The notes under the pieces: model-generated
Database searches by the model: none
What the model saw: the letters and a program-made list of their open reading frames with translations, nothing else
What the model was told of the DNA's origin: nothing
DNA from: a bacterium
GTDB taxonomy: Bacteria > Verrucomicrobiota > Verrucomicrobiia > Limisphaerales > UBA11358
NCBI GenBank assembly: GCA_021781185.1
Contig: JAJXXI010000191.1
Location: forward strand, 1-5,363
DNA length: 5,363 nucleotides
Direction: 5' to 3'
Made by a program: the position numbers and the translations under genes
Shown here: positions 1-5,363 of the stretch, piece by piece
Layout: every line of letters starts with the position of its first letter
Numbering within the stretch: position 1 is the stretch's first letter

Positions 1-1206
1 GGGATCGAAATAACTGAACGCAATCGCGGGGATTTTTTCCTGTCCGGCCTTGAGGGGAATGACCGCTTCTTCAAACGTCTTTGTTCCGCCGTAACCGGCG
101 CTGTCTTCCGGGGCAAATTGCGCGCTGGGGGGATATGTTTTCCAGTCGCTGGACGCCTGCAGTGCGGGCGCGTAAACACGATCAAAGTTGCCTTGTCCGC
201 TCACCTTGAGGCGCAGCGTGATGGGATCGCCGGCCGTCAACTGCGTCGGCGCGGCTTCGCTGCTCATCTCAAACTCGCCCACGGCGCCGCTGAAATCCGC
301 CGGCCGGCCGGCAGCGGGCAGCGGCAGGACTTTGACGCTTTCAGAACCGGAATGAAGGGTGAACGGCTTTTCGACGGTGCGGCTGAAAAACTGGTTGAAA
401 AACGGATCATTGAACGGCGAATCGCCGCCGCCACCGCGCTGCTGCACGCGCACCACGACGGGCAATTCAAGGTTCAGCGCGTAATCGCCCGATTTCACTG
501 CGGTCAACGCGCTCGACCAGGTCAGCACATTGTAAGCCTGGCCACCGATGATCTCCTGTGTCTGTGCCGGCTTGGTATCAAGCTTGTTCAACGTGAAGGC
601 GTCACTGTTCAAGGATGGCAGCCCGCCAAGCGAAGCGGACATGTCGGCGCTGAAATAAGCTTTCACCTGCACGGGCACCAGTTCGCCGGCATAAAGCTGC
701 CGCTTCGGCATTACCACGCGCAGGAAGGCCGGCTGTCCGTTTGCACTGTCCGTGGCTTCCGCCATGCCGGCGGGCACATTCGGCGGCGGCAAATTTGCTG
801 ACGATGAAGACATCGCGCCACCCGCGCTCCGTGACACCTGCAAGGTCAGCGGCTCGCTGCTGCCACCGCCCGGCAGACGAATGGCCGGAATGGTAAACGT
901 GCCCGCGCGGTCTGGCGTCACCTGATAAATGAGACTGACGCTGGAAGTGACGGCACCGTTGATGGACTGGAACGAACTCGACTGGCCAACCCGCATGAAT
1001 TCCAAACCGCTGACGGCCGGCAGTTCCGGCTCGGTGTCATTGCCGCCACTGATGCTGATCGTCAGTTGCGCGGAGTCGCCGAGCGCAATGCTGGAGTTAT
1101 CGAGCGTGGCCGTGACTTGAGCGGCGGTGGCCCGGACAGCCGTCATCGCGGCGATAACCAAGGCGACCGTAGCGAACTTCACCATCCAGTGGAATTGCGG
1201 TTTCAT
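1..1206 (-). CDS. batD: BatD-family protein, N-terminal 402 residues (3' end beyond window)
   Basis: The frame is open from ATG at 1206 to the left edge with no stop, so the C-terminus is missing. Residues 1-29 form a signal peptide: basic start, hydrophobic core around 10-22, and an A-T-A-A cleavage region at 26-29, so the product should be exported. Residues 30-125 are a beta-rich domain beginning VTATLDNSSIALGDSAQLTI. A Ser/Pro/Gly linker (126-158) follows, then a second beta domain from PAFLRVVMPKRQLYAGELVP (159-178). A Gly/Phe-rich loop at 256-277 contains SPFNDPFFNQFF, a pattern I associate with BatD. A third domain runs from LTAGDPITLRLKVSGQGNFD (323-342) through YPPSAQFAPEDSAGYGG (358-374). 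BatD is a periplasmic, probably C-terminally anchored partner of the Bat VWA proteins; its molecular role is not settled. It starts one base after the batB-batC stop, with AAGGA at 1215-1219 as ribosome binding site, so translation is probably coupled. Family identity is by motif memory. Confidence 0.9.
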   Translation of the reverse strand, partial: MKPQFHWMVKFATVALVIAAMTAVRATAAQVTATLDNSSIALGDSAQLTISISGGNDTEPELPAVSGLEFMRVGQSSSFQSINGAVTSSVSLIYQVTPDRAGTFTIPAIRLPGGGSSEPLTLQVSRSAGGAMSSSSANLPPPNVPAGMAEATDSANGQPAFLRVVMPKRQLYAGELVPVQVKAYFSADMSASLGGLPSLNSDAFTLNKLDTKPAQTQEIIGGQAYNVLTWSSALTAVKSGDYALNLELPVVVRVQQRGGGGDSPFNDPFFNQFFSRTVEKPFTLHSGSESVKVLPLPAAGRPADFSGAVGEFEMSSEAAPTQLTAGDPITLRLKVSGQGNFDRVYAPALQASSDWKTYPPSAQFAPEDSAGYGGTKTFEEAVIPLKAGQEKIPAIAFSYFDP

Positions 1207-1207
1207 A

Positions 1208-3226
1208 TTACCAATCCTTCAACGGTTCATTGTCCTGGGGTTGGGTCGGGCCGCGGGCAAGCTGGGCGGCTGGCAGACTATGTTGATCGCCTTTGAGCGA
1301 ATCGAGCAACTGGTTCGCCTCTTCCTTCGTCAACTGGCCGGGCTGGTCCGGCGCATTTTCTGCAGCCTGCGCCTGCTGATTCCGCGGCTGGCCGGACTGC
1401 GATGGCTGCTTTTCAGTGCCGTGGGAACCGGCCTTCGCCGACTGTTGATGCTGCCCGGCCGGCTGGTTTTGCCGGGCTTGTTTCCTGCCTGACTGCTGGT
1501 CTTTCTGACCCGGTTGATTTTTGGCCTGCTGATCCTGACTTTCATTGTTCTGATCCGGTTTCGATTGAGATTGATTCTGGTCTTTCGACTGACCGGATTT
1601 TTGCTGGCCCTGTTTATTTTGGCTCTGCGGCTTCTGCTGTTGATCTTTGTTCTGCTGCTGTTGCTGATTTTGTTTTTGCTGCTGTTGCTGCTGTTGCTTG
1701 AGCTGCTCCAGTTTTTTCTGCACCAAGTCGCGATTAAACTTTGCATCGGCATCGTCGGGCTTGATTTGCAATGCGGCGTCATAGGATTGCACGGCTTGCT
1801 CCCAGGCCTTTATGGTTGCCTGCGGATTCGCCTTTTCCGTCGCCTGCCCGACGCGATACTGCGTGTTGCCGAGGTTGTAATAGGCATTCTGCTGCACCGG
1901 CACGTCCGAGGTGTGGAGCGTGTTTTGGAAAGCCGTGGCCGCTTCGGCATAGTTGCCGCTCTTGTAGGCCGCCGAACCGAGGTTGAACTCCAATTTGGGC
2001 ACCTTCGGCTCCTTGGCCAGCGTGGCCGCATATTCCTTTTCGGCCAGCGAATACTGTCCCTCGTCGAAAGCCTTCTCCGCGCTCGCTGGCGAAGCGTGGC
2101 TCGTGACGGGCAACGTGAACAACGCCAGCACCACGGTCGTCGCCGTGCGGACCGGAGACCACTTGCCGGCTGGGCCAGCCGCGGTGAGAAAGGGCCTGGT
2201 GCTGCGGGACAGGATCTTTTGCACGACGCGTTTGCGCGTGCCGATCAACAGTTCGCCGGCGAAGCAGAGCAGCCCGGCAAGCAGCGGCCACTGAAAGCGT
2301 TCGATATGGACCCTGGTCCGGCGCGAGGCGAGGTCGTGCCTCGTGAATGGCGCGAGTCCCCGATCATAAATCGCCGTCAGTCCTTGTCCCTCCTGGCCGA
2401 GCGGTTCATACATTCCGCCCGTGACGGCGGCGATTTGCTTCAACGTCGTTTCGTCGAGCCGGGACTTCACAAACTGGCCGTCGGCATCCTTCACAAAATC
2501 CGTCCCGCCGTCCGGGCCGGGCACGGGAATCAGATCGCCCGCCGCCGTGCCGACCCCGACCGTAAAAATCTTCAGCCCGTCCTTCGCGGCGGCCCGGGCC
2601 GCCGCCACCGCGTCGCCGCCCAGATCCTCGCCGTCCGTGATGAGCACGAGGATTTTTTCCTTGCCGGGCCGGGCGTCCAGCACTGACTGCGCTTCGCGGA
2701 TTGCGCCGCCGATGTCCGTGCCTCCGCGCGGAATGGTGCTCGTGTCAATTGAGTCGAGTGATTCACGAAATGCGTCGTAGTCCAGCGTGATAGGGCATTG
2801 CAGGAAAGCCTCGCCGGCAAACGCCATCAGGCCGATGCCGTCGCCATTGAGGTTATTGACGAGGTCGTTGACGGCGAGCTTGGCACGATCGAGACGGTCC
2901 GGCTTCACGTCCTGCGTCAACATGCTCTTGGAGGTGTCCACTGCGACGAGCAGTTCGATGCCTTTGCGATGAATCTCTTCCCAGCGGAAACCGATTTGCG
3001 GACGGGCCAGCGCAACGAAAAGACAGGCGACGCCGGCGATGAACATCCCCTGCTTCAACCGCCGCCGCCGCGCGGAGACCGTCGCAGTAAGCTTCTCAAA
3101 CAGGCGCGGTGAAACAAACTGGGCCAGGGCGGCGCGTTGCCGCCGGTTGAACACGCGGTAACGCCAGACCAGGAAGAGGCACGCGACCAGTCCGGCGAGC
3201 AGCCAGTAAGGTTGGGCAAATGTCAT
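1208..3226 (-). CDS. batB: BatB-BatC fusion: membrane VWA protein with C-terminal TPR and Q-rich tail
   Basis: This 672-residue protein joins two usual Bat proteins. The BatB part (about 1-335) has membrane segments near 6-24, 60-76 and 312-329. Between the last two lies a VWA domain with an intact MIDAS: DTSKS (97-101), T170 in RGGTD, and D198 in ITDGED. Arg-rich stretches after segments 1 and 3 put the VWA domain in the periplasm. The BatC part begins after a signal-peptide-like stretch (about 355-382). It has TPR-type helices (382-500, e.g. YYNLGNTQYRVGQ and SYDAALQIKPDDADAKFNRD), then a Gln/Asn/Lys/Ser-rich, probably disordered region (511-625), then an ordered motif LTKEEANQLLDSLK (632-645). 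The start MTFAQPYWLL matches BatB style; an in-frame TAG lies six codons upstream, so no longer form is possible. No good Shine-Dalgarno is visible. It lies 37 nt after batA. VWA/TPR identity is firm; function in envelope assembly or stress tolerance is inferred. Confidence 0.93.
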   Translation of the reverse strand: MTFAQPYWLLAGLVACLFLVWRYRVFNRRQRAALAQFVSPRLFEKLTATVSARRRRLKQGMFIAGVACLFVALARPQIGFRWEEIHRKGIELLVAVDTSKSMLTQDVKPDRLDRAKLAVNDLVNNLNGDGIGLMAFAGEAFLQCPITLDYDAFRESLDSIDTSTIPRGGTDIGGAIREAQSVLDARPGKEKILVLITDGEDLGGDAVAAARAAAKDGLKIFTVGVGTAAGDLIPVPGPDGGTDFVKDADGQFVKSRLDETTLKQIAAVTGGMYEPLGQEGQGLTAIYDRGLAPFTRHDLASRRTRVHIERFQWPLLAGLLCFAGELLIGTRKRVVQKILSRSTRPFLTAAGPAGKWSPVRTATTVVLALFTLPVTSHASPASAEKAFDEGQYSLAEKEYAATLAKEPKVPKLEFNLGSAAYKSGNYAEAATAFQNTLHTSDVPVQQNAYYNLGNTQYRVGQATEKANPQATIKAWEQAVQSYDAALQIKPDDADAKFNRDLVQKKLEQLKQQQQQQQKQNQQQQQNKDQQQKPQSQNKQGQQKSGQSKDQNQSQSKPDQNNESQDQQAKNQPGQKDQQSGRKQARQNQPAGQHQQSAKAGSHGTEKQPSQSGQPRNQQAQAAENAPDQPGQLTKEEANQLLDSLKGDQHSLPAAQLARGPTQPQDNEPLKDW
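1215..1219 (-). promoter_or_regulatory. Shine-Dalgarno for batD
   Basis: AAGGA lies within the last codons of the batB-batC fusion gene, eight bases before the batD ATG. It supports that start and fits re-initiation straight after the upstream stop, one base away. Confidence 0.65.
1634..1696 (-). repeat. CAG/CAA trinucleotide-rich tract coding polyglutamine in the BatC part
   Basis: This tract codes residues 511-531 of the fusion protein: seven Gln, then Lys-Gln-Asn, five more Gln, and further Gln mixed with Asn, Lys and Asp. Mixed CAG and CAA codons show as CTG/TTG on the plus strand. It is the purest part of a Gln/Asn/Lys/Ser-rich region that continues to about 1352. Slippage could change its length between strains. 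Confidence 0.85.
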
Positions 3227-3263
3227 AAGCCAGATGTGATGCTAAAATTCATTTCGGTTTACT

Positions 3264-4241
3264 TCACCATGGCAGCCGGCGATAGCGGGTTTGTTGCAGG
3301 GCGAGCCCCATCCCCAGCAGACCCAGTGCGGGCAGCACCGCCCAGCCAAACAACTCACGCTGGCTCTCAAACTTTTTGAGCGTGTGGGTTGTTTTCTCCA
3401 GCTTGTCTATGTTGTTGTAAATGGCCTCCAGTTTTTCCGAGCTGTCCGCGCTGTAAAACACGCCGCCGGTCATCCGGGCGATTTTTTTCAGCGTGTCATC
3501 ATCGGGCAGGTAGCCGGCCGGCAGTCCCATTTGCCGGACAATTTGCGGGCTGCCGAGGCCGATGGTGTAAATTTTCACCCCCAGCGCCTTGGCGGCCTCC
3601 GTTGCCATGAGCGGCCCGATCTTGCCGGAATTGTTCCCGCCGTCCGTCATCAGCACGATGACTTTGCTTTTCGCCTTCAAACTACGCAGCCGGCTCAGCG
3701 CGGTGGTGATGCCGTCGCCAATCGCCGTCGCGTCGGAATTGATGGTGCCGATCCGCAGCCGGTCAATGTTTTGCAGCAGAAAGTCGTGATCCAAGGTCAT
3801 CGGCGATGCGGTGAAGGCTTCCTTCGCAAAAACCACCAGGCCGATGCGGTCGTTGGGCCGCTCCCCGACAAATTTGGTCAAAACCGATTTCGCCATGTTG
3901 AACCGGCTGACGCGCCGGCCATTGACCATGTAATCCGGCGTGTTCATGCTGCCGGACAAATCCAGCACGACCACGATGTCCACGCCGCTCGCCTGGATGT
4001 TGGCGGAACTGTGACCCCACTGCGGTCGCGCCATGCCCGTGACCAGCAAGGCCAGCGCGGCCATGCTCAACAGGGTGAGCCAGCGGCCCGGGCGGCGGCG
4101 CGTTTCGCGGGCAACCTGACGGAGCGTTTGCGTGCTGGAATACTGCACGGCGGCCACGCGGCCGCGCCGCCCCAGCAGCACCGCAAGCACTGGGAGCAAG
4201 ACGAGCAGCCAGAACCATTCAGGTTGAAGAAAACGGATCAT
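3264..4241 (-). CDS. batA: BatA-type membrane-anchored VWA protein
   Basis: This is a 325-residue protein of normal BatA length. The order is: membrane segment 9-23, an Arg-rich loop (25-53) expected in the cytoplasm, segment 54-70 ending in the conserved MARPQWG, a VWA domain (about 85-285), and a last membrane segment near 299-316 followed by a short basic tail. The MIDAS is complete: DLSGS (94-98), T172 in SDATAIGDGI, and D200 in MTDGGNN, so metal-dependent ligand binding should be possible. By the positive-inside rule the VWA domain faces the periplasm. The ATG overlaps the stop of the upstream DUF4381-like gene by four bases (ATGA, 4238-4241), and I see no clear Shine-Dalgarno, which suggests coupled translation. 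It is called BatA because it is the first of the two VWA genes in the operon and has the classical DxSGS form. The family is involved in aerotolerance in Bacteroides; the role in this organism is inferred. Confidence 0.93.
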   Translation of the reverse strand: MIRFLQPEWFWLLVLLPVLAVLLGRRGRVAAVQYSSTQTLRQVARETRRRPGRWLTLLSMAALALLVTGMARPQWGHSSANIQASGVDIVVVLDLSGSMNTPDYMVNGRRVSRFNMAKSVLTKFVGERPNDRIGLVVFAKEAFTASPMTLDHDFLLQNIDRLRIGTINSDATAIGDGITTALSRLRSLKAKSKVIVLMTDGGNNSGKIGPLMATEAAKALGVKIYTIGLGSPQIVRQMGLPAGYLPDDDTLKKIARMTGGVFYSADSSEKLEAIYNNIDKLEKTTHTLKKFESQRELFGWAVLPALGLLGMGLALQQTRYRRLPW

Positions 4242-5245
4242 AATGACTGGCGGTTAATTGTTGAGACCGCGGACGACACTGTTCCAAGCTTGGCTGGGGT
4301 AACGGCCAGTGCTTCCGGTGGGCGGGATGGCGGCGTGGTGCCGGCAAATTGCGCCGGGGAATGGTCGGCGACAGGTTTGCCCGTGGCCACGATGAAGGTG
4401 GCGGCGCTTTGCAGCATGGCTTCCATCTGCGGCACGGAGAGAACCCAGCGCGCAAATTTTGCGAGGTCGCAGTGCTTCAGAAAATCCGCCAGCACGGGCT
4501 GGTGCGCGACCAGTGGCGAGTCCGGTTGCGTGACCAGGTCGCGCAGAAACTCCTCCGTGGTGCGATGCGCCGCCCGCACCTCAAATCCCACCTCGATGTA
4601 GGAGCGCACGATTTCAGAAACGGCGATCGAGAACGCCCGGGCCTGTTCCGGCTGCATCAACCGGCGGGCTGCCTCAAGCTGCTCCAGCGCGATCTCATAC
4701 GGGAGTTTCACGCGCAAACCGAGGCGCTGACGCCAGCGCCATGCGCCGTAACCCAGCACAACCAGTATCAGACCACCAGCAACCCACGCGAGCCACAGCC
4801 AGCCCGGCGGAATATGATACGGCGGCCGGATGTCGCGGATGTCTTCGTTGGCGAGGGATGCGGCACCGTTGGGAGCAGCAACCATGGCGGGGGCAGATGA
4901 AGCAACGGGGGCGGAGAGGGTGGCGGATGTTCCGCTGGACGGCGCGACTTTGATGGCGGCCAGGCTGTTTGACGCCCCTGCCAGCAGCAGAGTGACAGCG
5001 GTCAAAGTGATCGCGCAGAATTTTGTTCTGCTGTATCGCCGGTTTTTAATCGGCAGGGTGCTGGCTGCTTGATCAGTCGCGGCTCCCATTCTCGCCGACC
5101 TTGGGCTCGCGGATTGCTTGCCGAATACAATTCGGCGATACAACAGGATGTAATTTTGCGCTATACGGCGGATGTCAGCCGGCCGTTCCGCTTTGGGAAA
5201 TGCCGTTGTCCGGCCAGATGTCATGGATTTCAAAATTGCTTCCAT
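4238..5245 (-). CDS. DUF4381-like membrane protein with unusual repeat-containing N-terminus
   Basis: This is a 335-residue protein. The core resembles the DUF4381 family found beside Bat genes: DIRDIRPPYHIPPGWLWLAW (135-154) leads into a membrane segment (about 148-168), then a basic stop-transfer (RWRQRLGLRVK) and a helical cytoplasmic domain (181-290) with PYEIALEQLEAARRL, RSYIEVGFEVRAAHRTTEEF and FLKHCDLAKFARW. The last 45 residues are Pro/Ala/Ser-rich. A hydrophobic signal-like segment (76-96, ending NSLAA) precedes an Ala/Ser-rich periplasmic linker. The chosen ATG has the best ribosome binding site in the window (AAGGAG, six bases upstream) and overlaps the DUF58 stop as TGATG. That start leaves about 75 residues before the signal segment, much of it encoded by an inverted repeat. 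An internal ATG at 5087-5089 (M53), with AAGG nine bases upstream, would give a more normal signal peptide. Biochemical function is unknown; an accessory role to the Bat VWA complex is inferred from context. Confidence 0.85.
   Translation of the reverse strand: MEAILKSMTSGRTTAFPKAERPADIRRIAQNYILLYRRIVFGKQSASPRSARMGAATDQAASTLPIKNRRYSRTKFCAITLTAVTLLLAGASNSLAAIKVAPSSGTSATLSAPVASSAPAMVAAPNGAASLANEDIRDIRPPYHIPPGWLWLAWVAGGLILVVLGYGAWRWRQRLGLRVKLPYEIALEQLEAARRLMQPEQARAFSIAVSEIVRSYIEVGFEVRAAHRTTEEFLRDLVTQPDSPLVAHQPVLADFLKHCDLAKFARWVLSVPQMEAMLQSAATFIVATGKPVADHSPAQFAGTTPPSRPPEALAVTPAKLGTVSSAVSTINRQSL
5013..5161. repeat. Imperfect inverted repeat element inside the DUF4381-like gene
   Basis: The arms are 5013-5056 and 5118-5161, each 44 nt, identical at 33 of 44 positions when one is reverse-complemented, with a perfect ten-base core TGTATCGCCG. 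The space between them is 61 nt. The symmetry is strong enough that the plus strand through the left arm and the minus strand through the right arm encode nearly the same peptide (IAQNFVLLYRRFLIG versus IAQNYILLYRRIVFG). Neither arm has a stop in the gene's frame. A TGACA/TGTCA pair (4993-4997 and 5173-5177) may extend the symmetry, with a four-base offset. The size and palindromic form suggest a small interspersed, non-autonomous element (MITE-like or REP-like), but only one copy is visible here, so mobility is inference. Confidence 0.75.
5123..5166. repeat. Degenerate tandem half-units within the right arm
   Basis: GAATACAATTCGGCGATAC (5123-5141) is followed after four bases by a 21-base unit (5146-5166) sharing GxAT..AATT..GCG..ATAC with a two-base length difference. 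The left arm, read in reverse complement, has the same two-unit layout (5033-5051 and about 5007-5029). The element therefore looks like a dimer of a roughly 20-nt unit, itself present in inverted orientation. Confidence 0.5.
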
Positions 5246-5363
5246 CAGTGTCTCCTTTCACGGTGTTTAAAAAAGCCCGTCAGCGCGGGGAGATAAGGTT
5301 CGCCCGTGGACAGGCTGAGCGAATCCACCGCTTCGACGTTGAACGCGTGGCGCAAACGGTTGC
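5245..5363 (-). CDS. DUF58-family protein, C-terminal 38 residues (5' end beyond window)
   Basis: Reading leftwards from 5361, one frame stays open to TGA at 5245-5247. It encodes NRLRHAFNVEAVDSLSLSTG followed by EPYLPALTGFFKHRERRH. The ending, a 'T..PY..AL..FFK.RERR' pattern, is the usual end of DUF58 proteins, which commonly sit between moxR and the bat genes. The catalytic or structural core is outside the window, so nothing more can be said of its domains. Its stop shares a base with the start of the next gene (TGATG), and the Shine-Dalgarno of that gene lies inside this coding sequence, as expected for an operon. One competing frame is open from the edge to TAA at 5269-5271, but it has no family-like features. 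The identification rests on only 38 residues plus gene order, hence the moderate confidence. Confidence 0.72.
   Translation of the reverse strand, partial: NRLRHAFNVEAVDSLSLSTGEPYLPALTGFFKHRERRH
5252..5257 (-). promoter_or_regulatory. Strong Shine-Dalgarno for the DUF4381-like gene
   Basis: AAGGAG reads on the minus strand, six bases before the ATG at 5245. It is the best match to the anti-Shine-Dalgarno sequence at any gene start here. Together with the TGATG overlap it favours the long N-terminal form over the internal ATG at 5089. Confidence 0.8.

Noticed and set aside
118..801. Plus-strand open frame (227 codons) near the left edge.
   Set aside because: The minus strand is open through the whole of 1-1206 as a convincing BatD with signal peptide. 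This frame is its shadow.
1514..2686. Long plus-strand open frame (390 codons) opposite the batB-batC gene, Leu-rich at its start.
   Set aside because: It is antisense to a clear VWA-TPR coding sequence. Its Leu-rich start is the complement of the glutamine codons, and it shows no family motif or ribosome binding site.
3291..4601. Long plus-strand open frame (436 codons) opposite batA and the DUF4381-like gene.
   Set aside because: It spans two well-supported minus-strand genes, is His/Arg/Gln-rich as antisense frames in GC-rich DNA often are, and has no recognisable domain.
5013..5161. The inverted repeat as a rho-independent terminator between operon genes.
   Set aside because: It lies inside a coding frame, has a 61-nt loop, and has no T-tract following it in the direction of transcription.
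5171..5223. Direct repeat GATGTCA at 5171-5177 and 5217-5223, each near a CCGGCC, looking like a possible target-site duplication.
   Set aside because: The copies are on the same side of the inverted repeat rather than flanking it, and a seven-base match in GC-rich DNA is weak evidence.
5269..5363. Alternative minus-strand frame at the right edge ending in TAA at 5269-5271.
   Set aside because: Its residues are Arg/Pro/Gly-rich without a pattern, while the neighbouring frame gives a DUF58-like ending that overlaps the next start as expected in an operon.

Overview
The window reads as a segment of one bacterial operon, transcribed entirely leftwards (minus strand). It is an aerotolerance-type (Bat, 'Bacteroides aerotolerance') cluster. 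In transcription order, from the right edge to the left, it holds: the last 38 codons of a DUF58-family protein; a DUF4381-like membrane protein; a BatA-type von Willebrand factor A (VWA) protein; a BatB-type VWA protein fused to a BatC-type TPR protein; and BatD, cut by the left edge. Coding density is close to 100%. The only real gap is 37 nt between batA and batB, and no promoter or terminator is visible, so both operon ends lie outside.

Host: GC is fairly high, the proteins look Gram-negative (periplasmic domains, signal peptides), and the gene order (DUF58, DUF4381, batA, batB-batC fusion, batD) and protein style suggest the Planctomycetes-Verrucomicrobia-Chlamydiae group. A Pedosphaera/Limisphaerales-like verrucomicrobium is my best guess. 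This rests on memory of family style, not on a search.

How the parts fit: in such clusters a MoxR AAA+ ATPase (expected upstream, not seen here) and DUF58 precede membrane-anchored VWA proteins. Here both VWA domains keep the metal-ion-dependent adhesion site (MIDAS), and charge distribution places them in the periplasm. The TPR/glutamine-rich BatC part and the beta-rich BatD would lie on the same side. The DUF4381-like protein puts a small helical domain in the cytoplasm. A chaperone-like or envelope-complex-assembly role is inferred; the exact biochemical function of Bat proteins is not established.

The least ordinary feature is a pair of degenerate 44-nt inverted repeats (75% identical, 61 nt apart) inside the 5' coding part of the DUF4381-like gene. 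They are read through in frame and supply much of its odd N-terminus. This resembles a palindromic interspersed element captured in a protein-coding gene. The second point of note is the BatB-BatC fusion, which keeps a signal-peptide-like segment at the junction.
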